The position numbers were made by a program, and so were the translations under genes. A stretch of 64,000 bases of DNA from Curtobacterium sp. MCSS17_015. GTDB lineage: Bacteria > Actinomycetota > Actinomycetes > Actinomycetales > Microbacteriaceae. Below the pieces are notes generated by a model. That model did not search any database. It was given only the letters and a program-made list of their open reading frames with translations, and was not told the origin of the DNA. The stretch is taken from the NCBI RefSeq assembly GCF_003234265.2, contig NZ_CP126256.1, forward strand, positions 3,162,001 through 3,226,000. Reading direction: 5' to 3'. Positions 54,039 to 63,890 of this stretch are shown here, piece after piece (the stretch's first letter is position 1; every line of letters starts with the position of its first letter).

Positions 54039-54959
54039 TCAGTCGTCGAGGGCCGCGTCGATCGCCCGGCGTGCCACCGCACGGGCGGACGGCTCGTCAC
54101 CCACGGCGAGGGCCGAGGCGATCGAGACGGCCCAGCCGCGCGCCCGCCCCCAGGCGTGCGGGTCGAGGCTGCCGTCCTGCGCGGTGAGGCGACCCCGGAA
54201 GTCGGCCCGGGCCTCCCGGTCGAACGTCAACCAGGCGGTCGCGAGGTCGACGGCCGGGTCCCCCGCCGTCACGTCGCCGAAGTCGACGACGGCGGACAGC
54301 CGGTCGCCGGTCGGCCCCGTCTCGACGAGCAGGTTGAACGGGTGCAGGTCGCCGTGCACCCAGACGGGAGGCCCGGCGTACCCGGGCAGGTCCGCCGCCG
54401 TCCGCCACGCGGTCGCGAGCTCGCCGGCCCGCGGCACGGGGTGTGACGCGAGCCGGGTGGCGACCGCCTCGGTCCTGGTGTGCAGCGGCACCGCACGCAC
54501 CGGGTTGACCGGGGCGTCCGCCGGCGCCGGCACGTGCAGGGCGGCCAGGAACGCTGCGAGGGTCTCGGCCACCGACGTCCCACCGGTCCTGCTGCCGATC
54601 GTCTCGCCCGGGAACCAGGGCACGACGCTCCACGACCAGGGGAAACCGAGGGCCGGCCGGCCGGTCCGGACAGGGACCGGGACGGGGGCGAGGTCACCGA
54701 CGAGGCGGGCGACCTCGGGCAGCCAGCGCTGCTCGTGCAGGGCGAGGGCCGCCGCCGCGGCCCGCCGAGGGAGCCGGACGGCGAGGTCGACGTCGGGACC
54801 GGCACCCGGGCGGACCGCGGGGCCGATGCGGACGAGGACGTTGTCCCAGCCGCTCGCGACGACCGTGAGCGACCGGTCGGCGAGGTCCGGGTGCTGGTCG
54901 GCCAACAGAGCGCGGACGAGGGGGACGTCGACGTGGACCTCGGCTCCGGGGGTGGGCAC
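54039..54959 (-). CDS. Aminoglycoside phosphotransferase-family (APH) kinase-like protein
   Basis: 306 residues with the APH fold: LTVVASGWDNVLVRIG, PWFPGETIG, the Brenner motif VWVHGDLHPFNLLVE and VVDFGDVTAGDPAVDLA carrying the metal Asp. Resembles antibiotic or macrolide phosphotransferases but substrate is unknown, so no resistance claim. GTG 54959 has TACGAT seven bases upstream (54967-54972) and no Shine-Dalgarno. Confidence 0.85.
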   Translation of the reverse strand: MPTPGAEVHVDVPLVRALLADQHPDLADRSLTVVASGWDNVLVRIGPAVRPGAGPDVDLAVRLPRRAAAAALALHEQRWLPEVARLVGDLAPVPVPVRTGRPALGFPWSWSVVPWFPGETIGSRTGGTSVAETLAAFLAALHVPAPADAPVNPVRAVPLHTRTEAVATRLASHPVPRAGELATAWRTAADLPGYAGPPVWVHGDLHPFNLLVETGPTGDRLSAVVDFGDVTAGDPAVDLATAWLTFDREARADFRGRLTAQDGSLDPHAWGRARGWAVSIASALAVGDEPSARAVARRAIDAALDD

Positions 54960-55011
54960 GACGGCGATCGTAGCCGGGCGGTCGTCCGGGTTCGTGTCGT
55001 ACCGTGCCGAC

Positions 55012-55443
55012 ATGCATGGATGGCAGGAGCCCAGGCGGTGGGCCAGGACCGGTCGGTGGCTGCTGGTGCCGATCGCCGTGCTCGACTGGTTCGCGCTCGT
55101 GCCGCAGCCGGTGTTCGTCGTGGCGTTCTCGATCGCCGTGGTCGGTCTGGTCGGGATGGGTGCGGCGCTCGTCGTCCACGCCCTCGGACGCCGACGGGGC
55201 ACGATGGCGGCGCTCGGGGTCCTCATGCTCCTGGGCGGCCTGGCGATGTTCGGACTCGACCCGTTCCCGGGCTCCGTGCCGTTCCTCGAGCCGTGGTGGC
55301 CTGAGGTCCTCACCCAGCCACAGCACGTCGGCAGCGCCTACTGGCAGCTCGCGGCGCTCGGCGTCGTCCTGACCGGGTTCGGGCTGCTCGCCACACTGCT
55401 CGTGGCGGCCTTCACGGACAAGCCGGGGGCCCCAGCGCGCTGA
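55012..55443 (+). CDS. Small multi-span membrane protein
   Basis: 143 residues with four predicted helices (about 17-33, 35-60, 65-83 and 110-135) and a periplasmic-like WWPEVLTQPQHVG loop. Function unknown. TACCGT lies six bases before the ATG (55000-55005); it diverges from the phosphotransferase with 52 bases between starts. Confidence 0.7.
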   Translation: MHGWQEPRRWARTGRWLLVPIAVLDWFALVPQPVFVVAFSIAVVGLVGMGAALVVHALGRRRGTMAALGVLMLLGGLAMFGLDPFPGSVPFLEPWWPEVLTQPQHVGSAYWQLAALGVVLTGFGLLATLLVAAFTDKPGAPAR

Positions 55444-55489
55444 GGCTCCCGGTGTGCTCCGGTCACGTCGCGGTGCGTGCTCGTCGAGG

Positions 55490-56275
55490 TCAGCCCTCGG
55501 GCAGGAACCAGTCCCTCGGGTGGGGGTCGGCGGTCAGCTGTCGGCGCGGGCCGGTGGGGGCCGCCCACTGCGCCGCGTTCGCGAGGACCCGCTGGATGTC
55601 GGGGTGGTGGTACACCGGGTACTCCTGGTCGCCCGGCGAGAAGTAGAACACCTTCCCGAGCCCGCGGCGGTAGGCGACGCCCGAGCGGAACACCTCGCCA
55701 CCGGCGAACGTCGAGAGGAAGACCTCTTCGTCCGGGCGCGGGATGTCGAAGTGCTCGCCGTACATCTCCTGGCGGTCGATCACGATCGGGTGCGGGACCC
55801 CGGCGGCGATCGGGTGCTCGGGTGCGATGGTCCAGACCAGTTCGCGCTCCCCGTCGTTGCGCCACTTCAGCGAGCACGTCGTGCCCATCAGGCGCGTGAA
55901 CGGCTTCGAGTAGTGGCCGGAGTGCAGCACCACGAGGCCCATGCCGGCGTGCACGTGTCGGACCACCCGGTCGACGACCTCGTCCGCGACCTGGTCGTGG
56001 GCGATGTGCCCCCACCAGAACAGGACGTCGGTGTCGGCCAGGCGCTCCTCGGTCAGGCCGTGTTCGGGCTCCTGCAGCGTGGCGGTCGTGACGGTGTGGG
56101 TCGACGCGTGCTGGCCGTGGGCCGGGTGCGTGCCGTCGGCACCGTCCGCGCCGGGGGCGAGTCGGGCCTCCAGTCCGGCGGCGACGACCGTGTGGATGCC
56201 GTCCGGGTAGTGCTCGCGGACGGTCTCGTCGCCGCGGGTCTCGTGGACGTTCTCGTTCCAGACGACGATGTTCAC
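55490..56275 (-). CDS. ThuA-domain protein
   Basis: 261 residues, glutamine-amidotransferase-like ThuA fold: [74 protein letters not shown]. ThuA proteins take part in disaccharide (trehalose, trehalulose, 3-keto-sugar) use. The GTG start overlaps the Gfo/Idh/MocA gene by four bases, so they act together. Confidence 0.88.
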   Translation of the reverse strand: MNIVVWNENVHETRGDETVREHYPDGIHTVVAAGLEARLAPGADGADGTHPAHGQHASTHTVTTATLQEPEHGLTEERLADTDVLFWWGHIAHDQVADEVVDRVVRHVHAGMGLVVLHSGHYSKPFTRLMGTTCSLKWRNDGERELVWTIAPEHPIAAGVPHPIVIDRQEMYGEHFDIPRPDEEVFLSTFAGGEVFRSGVAYRRGLGKVFYFSPGDQEYPVYHHPDIQRVLANAAQWAAPTGPRRQLTADPHPRDWFLPEG

Positions 56276-57435
56276 CGGACCACCTCGACCTCGTGTCCGG
56301 CCTGCGCCGACGCGTAGATGGCGTCGACCACGCGGCTCCGGTGCAGCGCGAACTCGCCGTGGTGCCCGTCGTGCAGCCCGGAGCGGATGGTCGCGAGGAA
56401 CTCCTCGATCACGCGCTGGTGGTGGCCCGCGGGGACCTGGACACCCGGGCGGGTGACCGTCGGGACGCCCTGCTCGTCGGAGTACAGGGTGACGGTGCCC
56501 TCGGTGGCGTAGTCGCGGACGAACAGCCGCGCGCCACCGGTCGAGCCGAGCAGCTCGACCTCGATGTCCTCGACGTCCTTCGAGTAGCTGGCCCACGACG
56601 CCTGGAGGAGCAGGCTCGCGCCGTCCTCGAAGCGGAGCAGGGCGCTCGCGAAGTCCTCGACGTCGAACGGACGACCGGTGGCGGCGGACACCGGGTCGCG
56701 GTCGCTGCCGCCGCGCCCGGCGCGACCGAGCTCGTTGTACGTGACGGCGCTCGCCGTCACCACGCGCGGCTCGCCCATCAGGTGCAGGGCGATGTCGAGC
56801 ACGTGCGAGCCGAGGTCGATGAGCGGACCGCCGCCGGCGGTCTCCTTGTTGACGAACCAGCTGCGGATGCCGGGGATGCCGGCTCGTCGCATCCAGCTCG
56901 CGCGGGCGTGGTAGACGTTCCCGATCGGGCCGGTGCCGAGCGCGGCCAGGGCACCGTCATCGGTGGTGTCGACGGCGTCACCCGCCGTCTGCCCGCGGCG
57001 CAGGTGCGTCGCGAGGAACTGCACGTCGGCGCGGCGGCGGTGGTTGTACGCGACCTCGAGCACACGGTCGTTGCGGACGGCCGCGTCGACCATCTCCTGC
57101 GCCTGCTCGCCGGTGGTGGCGAGGGGCTTCTCGCAGAACACGTGCTTGCCGGACTCGAGCGCGGCGACGGCGATCGGGTGGTGCAGGCTGTTCGGCACAC
57201 CGATCGACACGATGTCCAGGTCGTCCCGGGCCACGAGGTCCTGCCAGTCGGCGTACGCGTTCGGGACACCACGGCTGGTCGCGAGTTCGCGGAGCCGTTC
57301 GGGTTCCTGTCCGGCGAGGGCGATCACCTCCACGCCGGGGAGTGCGGTGAAGGCGTCGAGATGGGTGGTCCCGGCGAAACCGAGGCCGACCACCCCCACG
57401 CGCAGCGTCTTCGATGCATCGGTCGTCTGCGACAT
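56272..57435 (-). CDS. Gfo/Idh/MocA-family oxidoreductase
   Basis: 387 residues. Rossmann motif [19 protein letters not shown]; signature [10 protein letters not shown]; then [46 protein letters not shown], which is the usual substrate-site helix. Predicted sugar (possibly glycoside 3-) dehydrogenase working with ThuA. TAGCGT sits six bases before the ATG (57442-57447). Confidence 0.9.
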   Translation of the reverse strand: MSQTTDASKTLRVGVVGLGFAGTTHLDAFTALPGVEVIALAGQEPERLRELATSRGVPNAYADWQDLVARDDLDIVSIGVPNSLHHPIAVAALESGKHVFCEKPLATTGEQAQEMVDAAVRNDRVLEVAYNHRRRADVQFLATHLRRGQTAGDAVDTTDDGALAALGTGPIGNVYHARASWMRRAGIPGIRSWFVNKETAGGGPLIDLGSHVLDIALHLMGEPRVVTASAVTYNELGRAGRGGSDRDPVSAATGRPFDVEDFASALLRFEDGASLLLQASWASYSKDVEDIEVELLGSTGGARLFVRDYATEGTVTLYSDEQGVPTVTRPGVQVPAGHHQRVIEEFLATIRSGLHDGHHGEFALHRSRVVDAIYASAQAGHEVEVVR

Positions 57436-57447
57436 GCGTCAACGCTA

Positions 57448-57490
57448 CCCAGATTCCGATCGAATCGATACGACCACATCACTCTGGTCT
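57448..57490. promoter_or_regulatory. AT-richer divergent promoter region with possible operator
   Basis: The gap between the Gfo gene and the secreted DUF4832 gene is distinctly AT-richer than its surroundings. It contains CCGATCGAATCGATACG with an ATCG-AAT-CGAT inverted repeat, a possible repressor site beside the leaderless Gfo promoter. Repressor unknown. Confidence 0.35.
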
Positions 57491-57590
57491 TTTCTGACCG
57501 TTTGACCTACCTTCAGATCACATCCGCGCAGGACGGCGGCACCAGGGGGTGTCGACGAGCGTCCGCGCCGAGGGATCAGGGGCTCGTCCG

Positions 57591-59027
57591 ATGCAGCACC
57601 GCACCATCACCACCGCCGCCCTCGCGGCCGTGATCGCACTCGCCGTACCGACCGGGGCCTGGGCCTCGTCGCCCGGTGGCCACCACGCACCACCGACCAG
57701 GACCACGGTGTCGTACACGGCGAGCGACGCGGTCATCCCGAACCCGTCACGCGGCTTCGACCACACCACCGAGACGCACTTCCGCGCCGACGGGACCGGG
57801 TACACCCCGCTCGACGCCGCGACGCTCCGGGGGTACCGCGGCGAGGGCGTCACCCAGATCGTCCGGGTGTTCTACATGGAGGCGTTCGTCGACCAGCGAC
57901 GCCTCAGCCCGGCGTGGCTCCGGCTCGTGCAGCGGGACTACGACACCGCGCGGGCGGCCGGTGTCGGCGTGATCACCCGCTTCGCCTACGTCCAGGGCGG
58001 CGCCTGGCCGTACACGGCACCGTACGGCGACGCCGACCTGCCGACCGTGCTCGCCCACATCGAGCAGCTCACGCCGACCCTGCGCCGGAACGCCGAGGTG
58101 ATCCCGACCCTGCAGGAGGGCTTCATCGGCCTCTGGGGTGAGGGCTACTACACCGACCACTTCGCCAGCGACCCGGCCAACCCGGGCGTGCTGACCGAGG
58201 CGGACAAGGAGGCCCGACGCCAGGTGGTCCAGGCGGAACTCGCCGCCCTGCCGAGCAGCCGCTCCATCCAGGTACGGACCATGCAGATGAAGCAGGACGC
58301 GCTCCGCACCACCTCGGGCACCGCCGGGGCGCTCACGCCGCAGCAGGCGCACGACGGATCTGCGGCGTCCCGGATCGGCCACCACAACGACTGCTTCCTC
58401 GCCTCGCCCGACGACTTCGGCACGTTCCTCAGCGACCCGCTGTCACTCGACCAGGACTACCTGGCCGCCGAGTCGCGGTACGTGCCGGTCGGCGGTGAGA
58501 CCTGCGCCGTGAACACACCGCGGTCCGAGTACCCGTCCGCCTGGGCCGAGATGGCGAAGTACCACTACAGCTACCTCAACCTCGACTACAACAAGGACGT
58601 CCTGGCGTCGTGGGGGGACGCCGGCATGACGGACGCCGCGAAGAAGCTCGGCTACCGGTTCACCATGACGTCGAGCACCGTGACCTCGGGCAAACACGCA
58701 TCGGTGTCGGTGTCCGTCCGCAACGACGGTTGGGCGGCGCCGTACAACCCCCGGCCGGTGCAGCTCGTGCTGACGAACGGGCACCGGCGCGTCACCGTCC
58801 CCGTCCGTGCGGACGCGTCGTCGTGGCAGCCCGGGACGACCGCCACGGTCACCGCTTCGCTCGCTCGGGTGCCGTCCGGCAGGTGGCACGTCGCACTCGC
58901 GCTGCCGGCCCCGGAGCGGTCGATCGCTGCCGACCCGGACTTCGCGATCCAGACCGCGAACGTCGGGACGTGGGATGCCCGCACCGGCGTGAACGACCTC
59001 GACCAGGTCGTCTCCGTCCGACGCTGA
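57591..59027 (+). CDS. Secreted DUF4832/DUF4874-type protein
   Basis: 478 residues. Signal peptide (MQHRTITTAALAAVIALAVP, cleavage near AWA). The DUF4874-like part includes IPNPSRGFDHTTETHF, TQIVRVFYMEAFVD and TLQEGFIGLWGEGYYTDHF; the DUF4832-like part includes IGHHNDCFLASPDDFGTF, YHYSYLNLDYNKDVL. A C-terminal beta-sandwich-like segment follows. TIM-barrel glycosidase-like layout; biochemical role unknown. Start ATG 57591 chosen because the signal peptide begins there. Divergent from the ThuA/Gfo pair. Confidence 0.82.
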   Translation: MQHRTITTAALAAVIALAVPTGAWASSPGGHHAPPTRTTVSYTASDAVIPNPSRGFDHTTETHFRADGTGYTPLDAATLRGYRGEGVTQIVRVFYMEAFVDQRRLSPAWLRLVQRDYDTARAAGVGVITRFAYVQGGAWPYTAPYGDADLPTVLAHIEQLTPTLRRNAEVIPTLQEGFIGLWGEGYYTDHFASDPANPGVLTEADKEARRQVVQAELAALPSSRSIQVRTMQMKQDALRTTSGTAGALTPQQAHDGSAASRIGHHNDCFLASPDDFGTFLSDPLSLDQDYLAAESRYVPVGGETCAVNTPRSEYPSAWAEMAKYHYSYLNLDYNKDVLASWGDAGMTDAAKKLGYRFTMTSSTVTSGKHASVSVSVRNDGWAAPYNPRPVQLVLTNGHRRVTVPVRADASSWQPGTTATVTASLARVPSGRWHVALALPAPERSIAADPDFAIQTANVGTWDARTGVNDLDQVVSVRR

Positions 59028-59039
59028 CGCGACCGCACC

Positions 59040-59070
59040 ACGCCCCGGGCCCCGTCACGGCCCGGGGCGT
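59040..59070 (+). terminator. Hairpin terminator after the DUF4832 gene
   Basis: Perfect 12-bp stem ACGCCCCGGGCC (59040-59051) with 59059-59070 and a seven-base loop, 12 bases beyond the stop. Confidence 0.75.
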
Positions 59071-59109
59071 CATGCGGTCCCCCAGCGCCGGTCCGCCACG
59101 ATGGTCGAC

Positions 59110-59568
59110 ATGACGCCTCGATCCCTGTTCCGCGGCCTCGCGATCGCCGAACTCGTGACCTGGACGATGCTCCTGGTGGGCATGCTGCTGAAGTACGGCC
59201 TGGACGCCGGTGACTGGCCGGTCCGCATCGGAGGCGGGGTGCACGGCTTCGTGTTCCTCGCCTACCTGGTCGTCACGACGGTCGTCGCGGTGAACCAGCG
59301 CTGGTCCTTCGGGGCCACGGCACTCGGTTGGCTCAGCTCGGTCGTGCCGTACACGACGCTGCCGTTCGAGGTCGGCGTCGCCCGCCGCGGGATGCTCGAC
59401 GGCCCGTGGCGCCGTGGTCCGGCCGACGGGGATCGCCCTGGTCCGCTCGACCGCCTGCTCTTCGTCGTGGTGCGTCGCCCCGTGCTCGCCGCCGTCGTCG
59501 GGGTCGTGCTCGTCGCGGCCGTGTTCGGCGTGCTGCTCGTGCTCGGTCCGCCGGTCCCGTCGCGCTGA
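59110..59568 (+). CDS. DUF3817-family membrane protein
   Basis: 152 residues. DUF3817 region: LFRGLAIAELVTWTMLLVGM, GVHGFVFLAYLVVTTVVAV, GWLSSVVPYTTLPFEVGVARR. An extra C-terminal helix follows a charged loop. Start ATG 59110 preferred over 59101 because CACGAT lies seven bases upstream; the difference is three residues. Confidence 0.85.
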   Translation: MTPRSLFRGLAIAELVTWTMLLVGMLLKYGLDAGDWPVRIGGGVHGFVFLAYLVVTTVVAVNQRWSFGATALGWLSSVVPYTTLPFEVGVARRGMLDGPWRRGPADGDRPGPLDRLLFVVVRRPVLAAVVGVVLVAAVFGVLLVLGPPVPSR

Positions 59569-59631
59569 CGGCCGGTGCCGTCGCGCTGACGGTCGGTGGT
59601 CGGACGGCTCGCGCGGAGCGGCCCGCACGGA

Positions 59632-59667
59632 CGCAAGGCCCGGTGCCAGCTGGCACCGGGCCTTGCG
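59632..59667. terminator. Perfect 36-base palindrome between convergent genes
   Basis: CGCAAGGCCCGGTGCC (59632-59647) pairs with 59652-59667 around AGCT; the whole 36 bases are self-complementary. It serves both the DUF3817 gene and the convergent isocitrate dehydrogenase. A short direct repeat containing GTCGCGCTGACGG precedes it (59560-59593). Confidence 0.85.
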
Positions 59668-59688
59668 GTCTGCGGTGGGGTCGTGCGC

Positions 59689-61899
59689 CTACAGGCTGGC
59701 GAGCGCCGCGTTCAGCGTCGACGAGGGACGCATGACCGCACTCGTCTTGGCGTCGTCGGGCCGGTAGTACCCGCCGATGTCCGCCGGGTGGCCCTGCACG
59801 CCGTTGAGTTCGTCGACGATGGTGCGCTCCTGCTCACCGAGCGTCGTCGCGAGGCCCTGGAAGGCCGTGGCGAGTTCGGTGTCCTCGGTCTGCGCGGCGA
59901 GCTCTTCGGCCCAGTACTTCGCCAGGTAGAAGTGGCTGCCGCGGTTGTCGATCGAGCCGAGCTTGCGTCCGGGCGACTTGTCCTCGTCGAGGAAGGTGCC
60001 CGTGGCGCGGTCGAGCGTGTCCGCGAGGACCTTCGCCCGGGCGTTCCCGGTAACGCCGGCCAGGTGCTCGAGGCTGACGGCGAGCGCCAGGAACTCCCCG
60101 AGGCTGTCCCAGCGCAGGTAGTTCTGCTGCACGAGCTGCTGCACGTGCTTGGGTGCGGAACCACCGGCACCGGTCTCGAACAGTCCACCGCCGCCGAGCA
60201 GCGGGACGACCGAGAGCATCTTGGCCGAGGTGCCGAGTTCCATGATCGGGAACAGGTCGGTCAGGTAGTCGCGGAGCACGTTGCCGGTGACGGAGATCGT
60301 GTCCTCGCCCCGACGGATGCGCTCGAGCGAGAAGCGCATGGCGTCCTCCGGCGACAGGATCTCGATCTGCAGGCCGTCGGTGTCGTGCTCCTGCAGGTAG
60401 GTGCGGACGAGGCCGATCAGGGCCGCGTCGTGGGCTCGGGTCTCGTCGAGCCAGAACACCGCGGGCGAGCCCGTGGCGCGGGCACGGCTGACGGCGAGCT
60501 TCACCCAGTCGCGGATCGCGACGTCCTTCGTCTGGCAGGCACGCCAGATGTCGCCCGGCTCGACGTCGTGCTCGAGCACGGTCGCACCGGCGGCGTTCGT
60601 CACGCGGACCACGCCGGCGCCGGGGAGCTCGAAGGTCTTGTCGTGGGAGCCGTACTCCTCCGCCTTGAGCGCCATCAGGCCGACGTTCGGCACCGACCCC
60701 ATCGTGGCCGGGTCGAAGGCGCCGTTGGCCCGGCAGTCCTCGATGACGGCCTGGTAGATGCCGGCGTAGCTCGAGTCCGGGATGACCGCGACGGTGTCGT
60801 GTTCCTCGCCGTCCGGACCCCACATGTGGCCGGAGGTGCGGATCATCGCGGGCATCGAGGCGTCGACGATGACGTCGCTCGGGACGTGCAGGTTCGTGAT
60901 CCCCTTGTCGGAGTCGACCATGGCCAGGTCCGGCCCGGCGTCGATGCCGTCCTGGAACGCCTTCTCGATGTCGGCCCCGTTCGGCAGCGCGTCGAGCCCG
61001 GCCAGGATCGAACCGAGTCCGTCGTTCGGGGTGAGCCCGGCCGCGGCCAGGTCGTCGCCGTAGCGCGCGAAGACGTCGGGGAAGAACGCCCGGATGACGT
61101 GCCCGAAGATGATCGGGTCGGAGACCTTCATCATCGTGGCCTTGAGGTGGACCGAGAACAGGACGTCCTCGTCCGCGGCGCGCTGGATCTGCTTGCGCAG
61201 GAACTCCTCGAGCGCGGCGACGTGCAGCACGGTTCCGTCGACGACCTCTCCGGCGAGCACCGGGATGGGCTGCCCGAGCGTCTGCTCGGTGCCGTCCTGC
61301 CCGACGAACGTGATCGTCAGGGTGTCCTCGGCCGGAGCGACCCAGGTCTTCTCGTTCGACCGGAAGTCGTCGACGCCCATGGTGACCACGTTCGTCTTCG
61401 AGTCCGAGCTCCACCGGCCCATGCGGTGCGGGTGCTTGCGGGCGTAGTTCTTCACCGAGAGCGGCGCACGGCGGTCCGAGTTGCCTTCGCGCAGCACCGG
61501 GTTGACGGCGCTGCCCTTGACGCGGTCGTAGCGGGCACGGACGTCGCGCTCGTCGTCGGACGTCGGCTCGTCCGGGTAGTCCGGCAGGTCGTAGCCCTGC
61601 GCCTGGAGCTCCGCGATGGCGACCTTGAGCTGCGGGATGGACGCCGAGATGTTCGGCAGCTTGATGATGTTGGCCTCTGGCGTGCCGGCGAGTTCGCCGA
61701 GCTCGGCCAGGGCGTCGTCCAGGCGCTGCTCGTCGGTGAGCCGCTCCGGGAACTGGGCGATGATCCGGCCCGAGAGCGAGATGTCGCGGGTCTCGACCTC
61801 GACCCCCGCGGTCTTCGCGAAGGACGCGATGACGGGCAGGAAGGAGTGGGTCGCGAGGAACGGGGCCTCGTCGGTGAGCGTGTAGATGATCTTGGCCAT
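59689..61899 (-). CDS. icd: NADP-dependent isocitrate dehydrogenase, monomeric type
   Basis: 736 residues, full length for the monomeric (IDH-II) enzyme that converts isocitrate to 2-oxoglutarate in the TCA cycle. Signature stretches: [99 protein letters not shown] and [17 protein letters not shown] lies about ten bases before ATG 61899. Confidence 0.96.
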   Translation of the reverse strand: MAKIIYTLTDEAPFLATHSFLPVIASFAKTAGVEVETRDISLSGRIIAQFPERLTDEQRLDDALAELGELAGTPEANIIKLPNISASIPQLKVAIAELQAQGYDLPDYPDEPTSDDERDVRARYDRVKGSAVNPVLREGNSDRRAPLSVKNYARKHPHRMGRWSSDSKTNVVTMGVDDFRSNEKTWVAPAEDTLTITFVGQDGTEQTLGQPIPVLAGEVVDGTVLHVAALEEFLRKQIQRAADEDVLFSVHLKATMMKVSDPIIFGHVIRAFFPDVFARYGDDLAAAGLTPNDGLGSILAGLDALPNGADIEKAFQDGIDAGPDLAMVDSDKGITNLHVPSDVIVDASMPAMIRTSGHMWGPDGEEHDTVAVIPDSSYAGIYQAVIEDCRANGAFDPATMGSVPNVGLMALKAEEYGSHDKTFELPGAGVVRVTNAAGATVLEHDVEPGDIWRACQTKDVAIRDWVKLAVSRARATGSPAVFWLDETRAHDAALIGLVRTYLQEHDTDGLQIEILSPEDAMRFSLERIRRGEDTISVTGNVLRDYLTDLFPIMELGTSAKMLSVVPLLGGGGLFETGAGGSAPKHVQQLVQQNYLRWDSLGEFLALAVSLEHLAGVTGNARAKVLADTLDRATGTFLDEDKSPGRKLGSIDNRGSHFYLAKYWAEELAAQTEDTELATAFQGLATTLGEQERTIVDELNGVQGHPADIGGYYRPDDAKTSAVMRPSSTLNAALASL

Positions 61900-62081
61900 G
61901 CTGGCGGGTACTCCCTTGTTCGCGCGGTCCGTGCCCCCCACGCTACTCGCGGCGTGAGATGTCTCGACATCAAGATACCCGCCCGGTGGACGGAGGCCGA
62001 GAACCGGGCACCTGTGGACAGGAGGTCCCCGGCGAGACGCCCCGCGCCTCCAGGCCGAGCGGAGCCAGGAAGGTCAGCCCG

Positions 62082-62570
62082 TCAGACCGTCAGCCGGAAC
62101 ACCCGCAGCCCCGCGGTACGGAGCCCGGCGGTCCCGAGCCGGGTCCGGAGGTTGCGGAACGGCCGACGGAACCCGGAGACCGCGGTGGCGGCACCGAGCT
62201 GGTGCAGCACCTCGGCCGTGAGCGCCCGTTCGAGCTTCGGTGCCAGGCGGGTCACACCGGACACCGTGATGACGATGCGCACGGCACCGGGTCGGAGCAA
62301 CGGAGCGATGAGCTCGGCCGCCTCCTGCGCGCGGTGGAACGCCGGGTCGTCGCCTCGACGACGGATCGCGATGACCGCGAGTTCGGCCACTCCGGGGCCG
62401 TCCAGGTCCGGCACGTCGTCGACCCCGACGACGTGCATCCGTGCAGCGTCCACGCCGGCCCGGACCGCAGCCGACCGGAGGACGGGGAGCAGGTCCTGGG
62501 TACCGGCGAGCACGACCTCCGCCGACCGCAGGTCGATGGGTTCGTGCCGCTCCCGCGGCGATCGGGCCAT
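62082..62570 (-). CDS. Hypothetical protein
   Basis: 162 residues with an alternating alpha/beta look: VVLAGTQDLLPVLRSAAVRAG, VVGVDDVPDLDGPGVAELAVIAIRRR, AVRIVITVSGVTRLAPKLERAL, ending in a basic tail (PFRNLRTRLGTAGLRT). Could be a small Rossmann-like regulatory domain. No family recognised. GAGAGG lies upstream of the ATG. Confidence 0.6.
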   Translation of the reverse strand: MARSPRERHEPIDLRSAEVVLAGTQDLLPVLRSAAVRAGVDAARMHVVGVDDVPDLDGPGVAELAVIAIRRRGDDPAFHRAQEAAELIAPLLRPGAVRIVITVSGVTRLAPKLERALTAEVLHQLGAATAVSGFRRPFRNLRTRLGTAGLRTAGLRVFRLTV

Positions 62571-62644
62571 GAGGGGTCCTCTCCGTCGCTTCCCCTGACC
62601 CTACTGACGCACCAGGCGGGAGGGCCGGATCACCCGTTCCGGCC

Positions 62645-62692
62645 CGGTCGACTCCCAGCGGGGCCGGGTCGCTCCCCCGCGGGAGTCGACCG
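62645..62692. other. Inverted repeat upstream of the M23 gene
   Basis: CGGTCGACTCCC (62645-62656) is perfectly complementary to 62681-62692 across 24 bases, in the gap between the divergent hypothetical and M23 peptidase genes. As no gene ends here, a regulatory or operator role is more likely than termination. Confidence 0.45.
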
Positions 62693-62763
62693 GAGGCGAC
62701 GGCGGAGGCCCGACGAACTGGGGCTGTACAAGCGGACAGCTTCGTGCAGAATGGTCTGCGGCC

Positions 62764-63742
62764 ATGACTCCCCCTGACGCAGACCACCCCAGCAGCACGC
62801 CCGTCGTGCACCTGACCCGTCGCGCTGCCCTCGCAGCCGAGCGGGCCGGACAGGCTGGGCGGACGAAGGGTCCCGGGCGTGCAGCAGCAGCGGCGGCCCC
62901 GGTCGTGGCACCGGGAGCAGCTGTGGCGGCACCGGCCACCACGACCCCGGTGGACCGCGGCGCTGAGCCCGTCCGCAGCGTGGACGACCGTGCCGGAGCG
63001 TCGCGCGTCGCCGCTCCCCGGGTGCCGGAGCGGCACCCGGACACCCGCGTCCGCAGGGTCCCGCGCCGCCCGCGCCAGCCGCCTCACGGTGACGAGTGCC
63101 GTCGCCGCGCTCGTCATGTTCGGTGCCTCCGCCATGCCCGCGCACGCCGGCACGGGGACCGCCGCCGCCACGTCGACCCTCGCGCCCGCGGTCACCACCC
63201 AGGACTTCGCCGTCACGCAGGTCGCGCTGTCCAGCACGAGCCGTGACGGCTTCACGGTCGGTGGCGGCGTCGCCGCGGCCGACGCCACCGCGGGCGACAC
63301 GGTGACGTACGGCGGCGCGGTCCGCTCGCCGTTCCCGGGCCCGGTCCGGATGAGCTCCGGCTTCGGGTACCGGTCGGCCCCCTGCGCCGCCTGCTCGTCG
63401 CTGCACCAGGGCCTCGACTTCAACCCGGGCATGGGTGCCCCGATCGGTGCCGTGGCCGCTGGCACCGTGCGGGTCTCGGGCGTGTACTTCTCGTACGGCG
63501 AGACCGTCATCATCGACCACGTCGTCGACGGGCGGAAGGTCTCGACCCTGTACGGGCACATGATCCCGGGCTCCTCCCCACTGCGGGTCGGCGACCGCGT
63601 CGAGCCCGGGCAGTTCGTCGGCAGCGTCGGGTCCTCCGGGGTCTCGACCGGCGCGCACCTGCACCTCGAGGTCCTCATGGACGGCACGCTCCCGGTCGAC
63701 CCGGCTGCGTGGATCGCCGCCCACACCGGCCGCGCCCTCTAG
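62764..63742 (+). CDS. Secreted M23-family peptidoglycan metallopeptidase, apparent +1 frameshift
   Basis: The frame opening at ATG 62764 begins MTPPDADHPSSTPVVHLTRR, the cytoplasmic N-terminus usual for this group, and stays protein-like to about 63010. The signal/membrane segment (LTVTSAVAALVMFGASAMPA) and LytM domain lie in the next frame, to the stop at 63742. The domain has intact zinc ligands: SGFGYRSAPC, HQGLDFNPG and GAHLHLEVLMDG. The two parts join only if one base is skipped between about 62970 and 63075; the CCCCGGG run near 63020 is the likely spot. Either a sequencing error, a real disruption, or use of an internal start (GTG 62879 or 63090). Confidence 0.65.
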
Positions 63743-63818
63743 CTGCCCGTCCCGACCGGACAGCTGCGGCACAGCAGTCCCGCGGCGTCGTCCCAGCGTC
63801 CCTGTGCAGGATCACAGG

Positions 63819-63890
63819 ATGGACGATCACCACAGACCGCCCGCCCACCCCACGACCCCGCCGGTGTCCCGCTCCGTGCAGCCCCGCTGA
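63819..63890 (+). CDS. Possible 23-residue leader peptide
   Basis: ATG 63819 opens MDDHHRPPAHPTTPPVSRSV followed by QPR and stop. CAGGAT six bases upstream matches the leaderless pattern seen elsewhere, and the stop overlaps the next ATG by one base (TGATG). It may exist to load ribosomes for the downstream gene, which has no Shine-Dalgarno. Confidence 0.4.
   Translation: MDDHHRPPAHPTTPPVSRSVQPR

Noticed and set aside
54039..54959. Antibiotic-resistance gene call for the phosphotransferase
   Set aside because: APH-fold motifs alone do not identify the substrate; many such proteins are unrelated to resistance.
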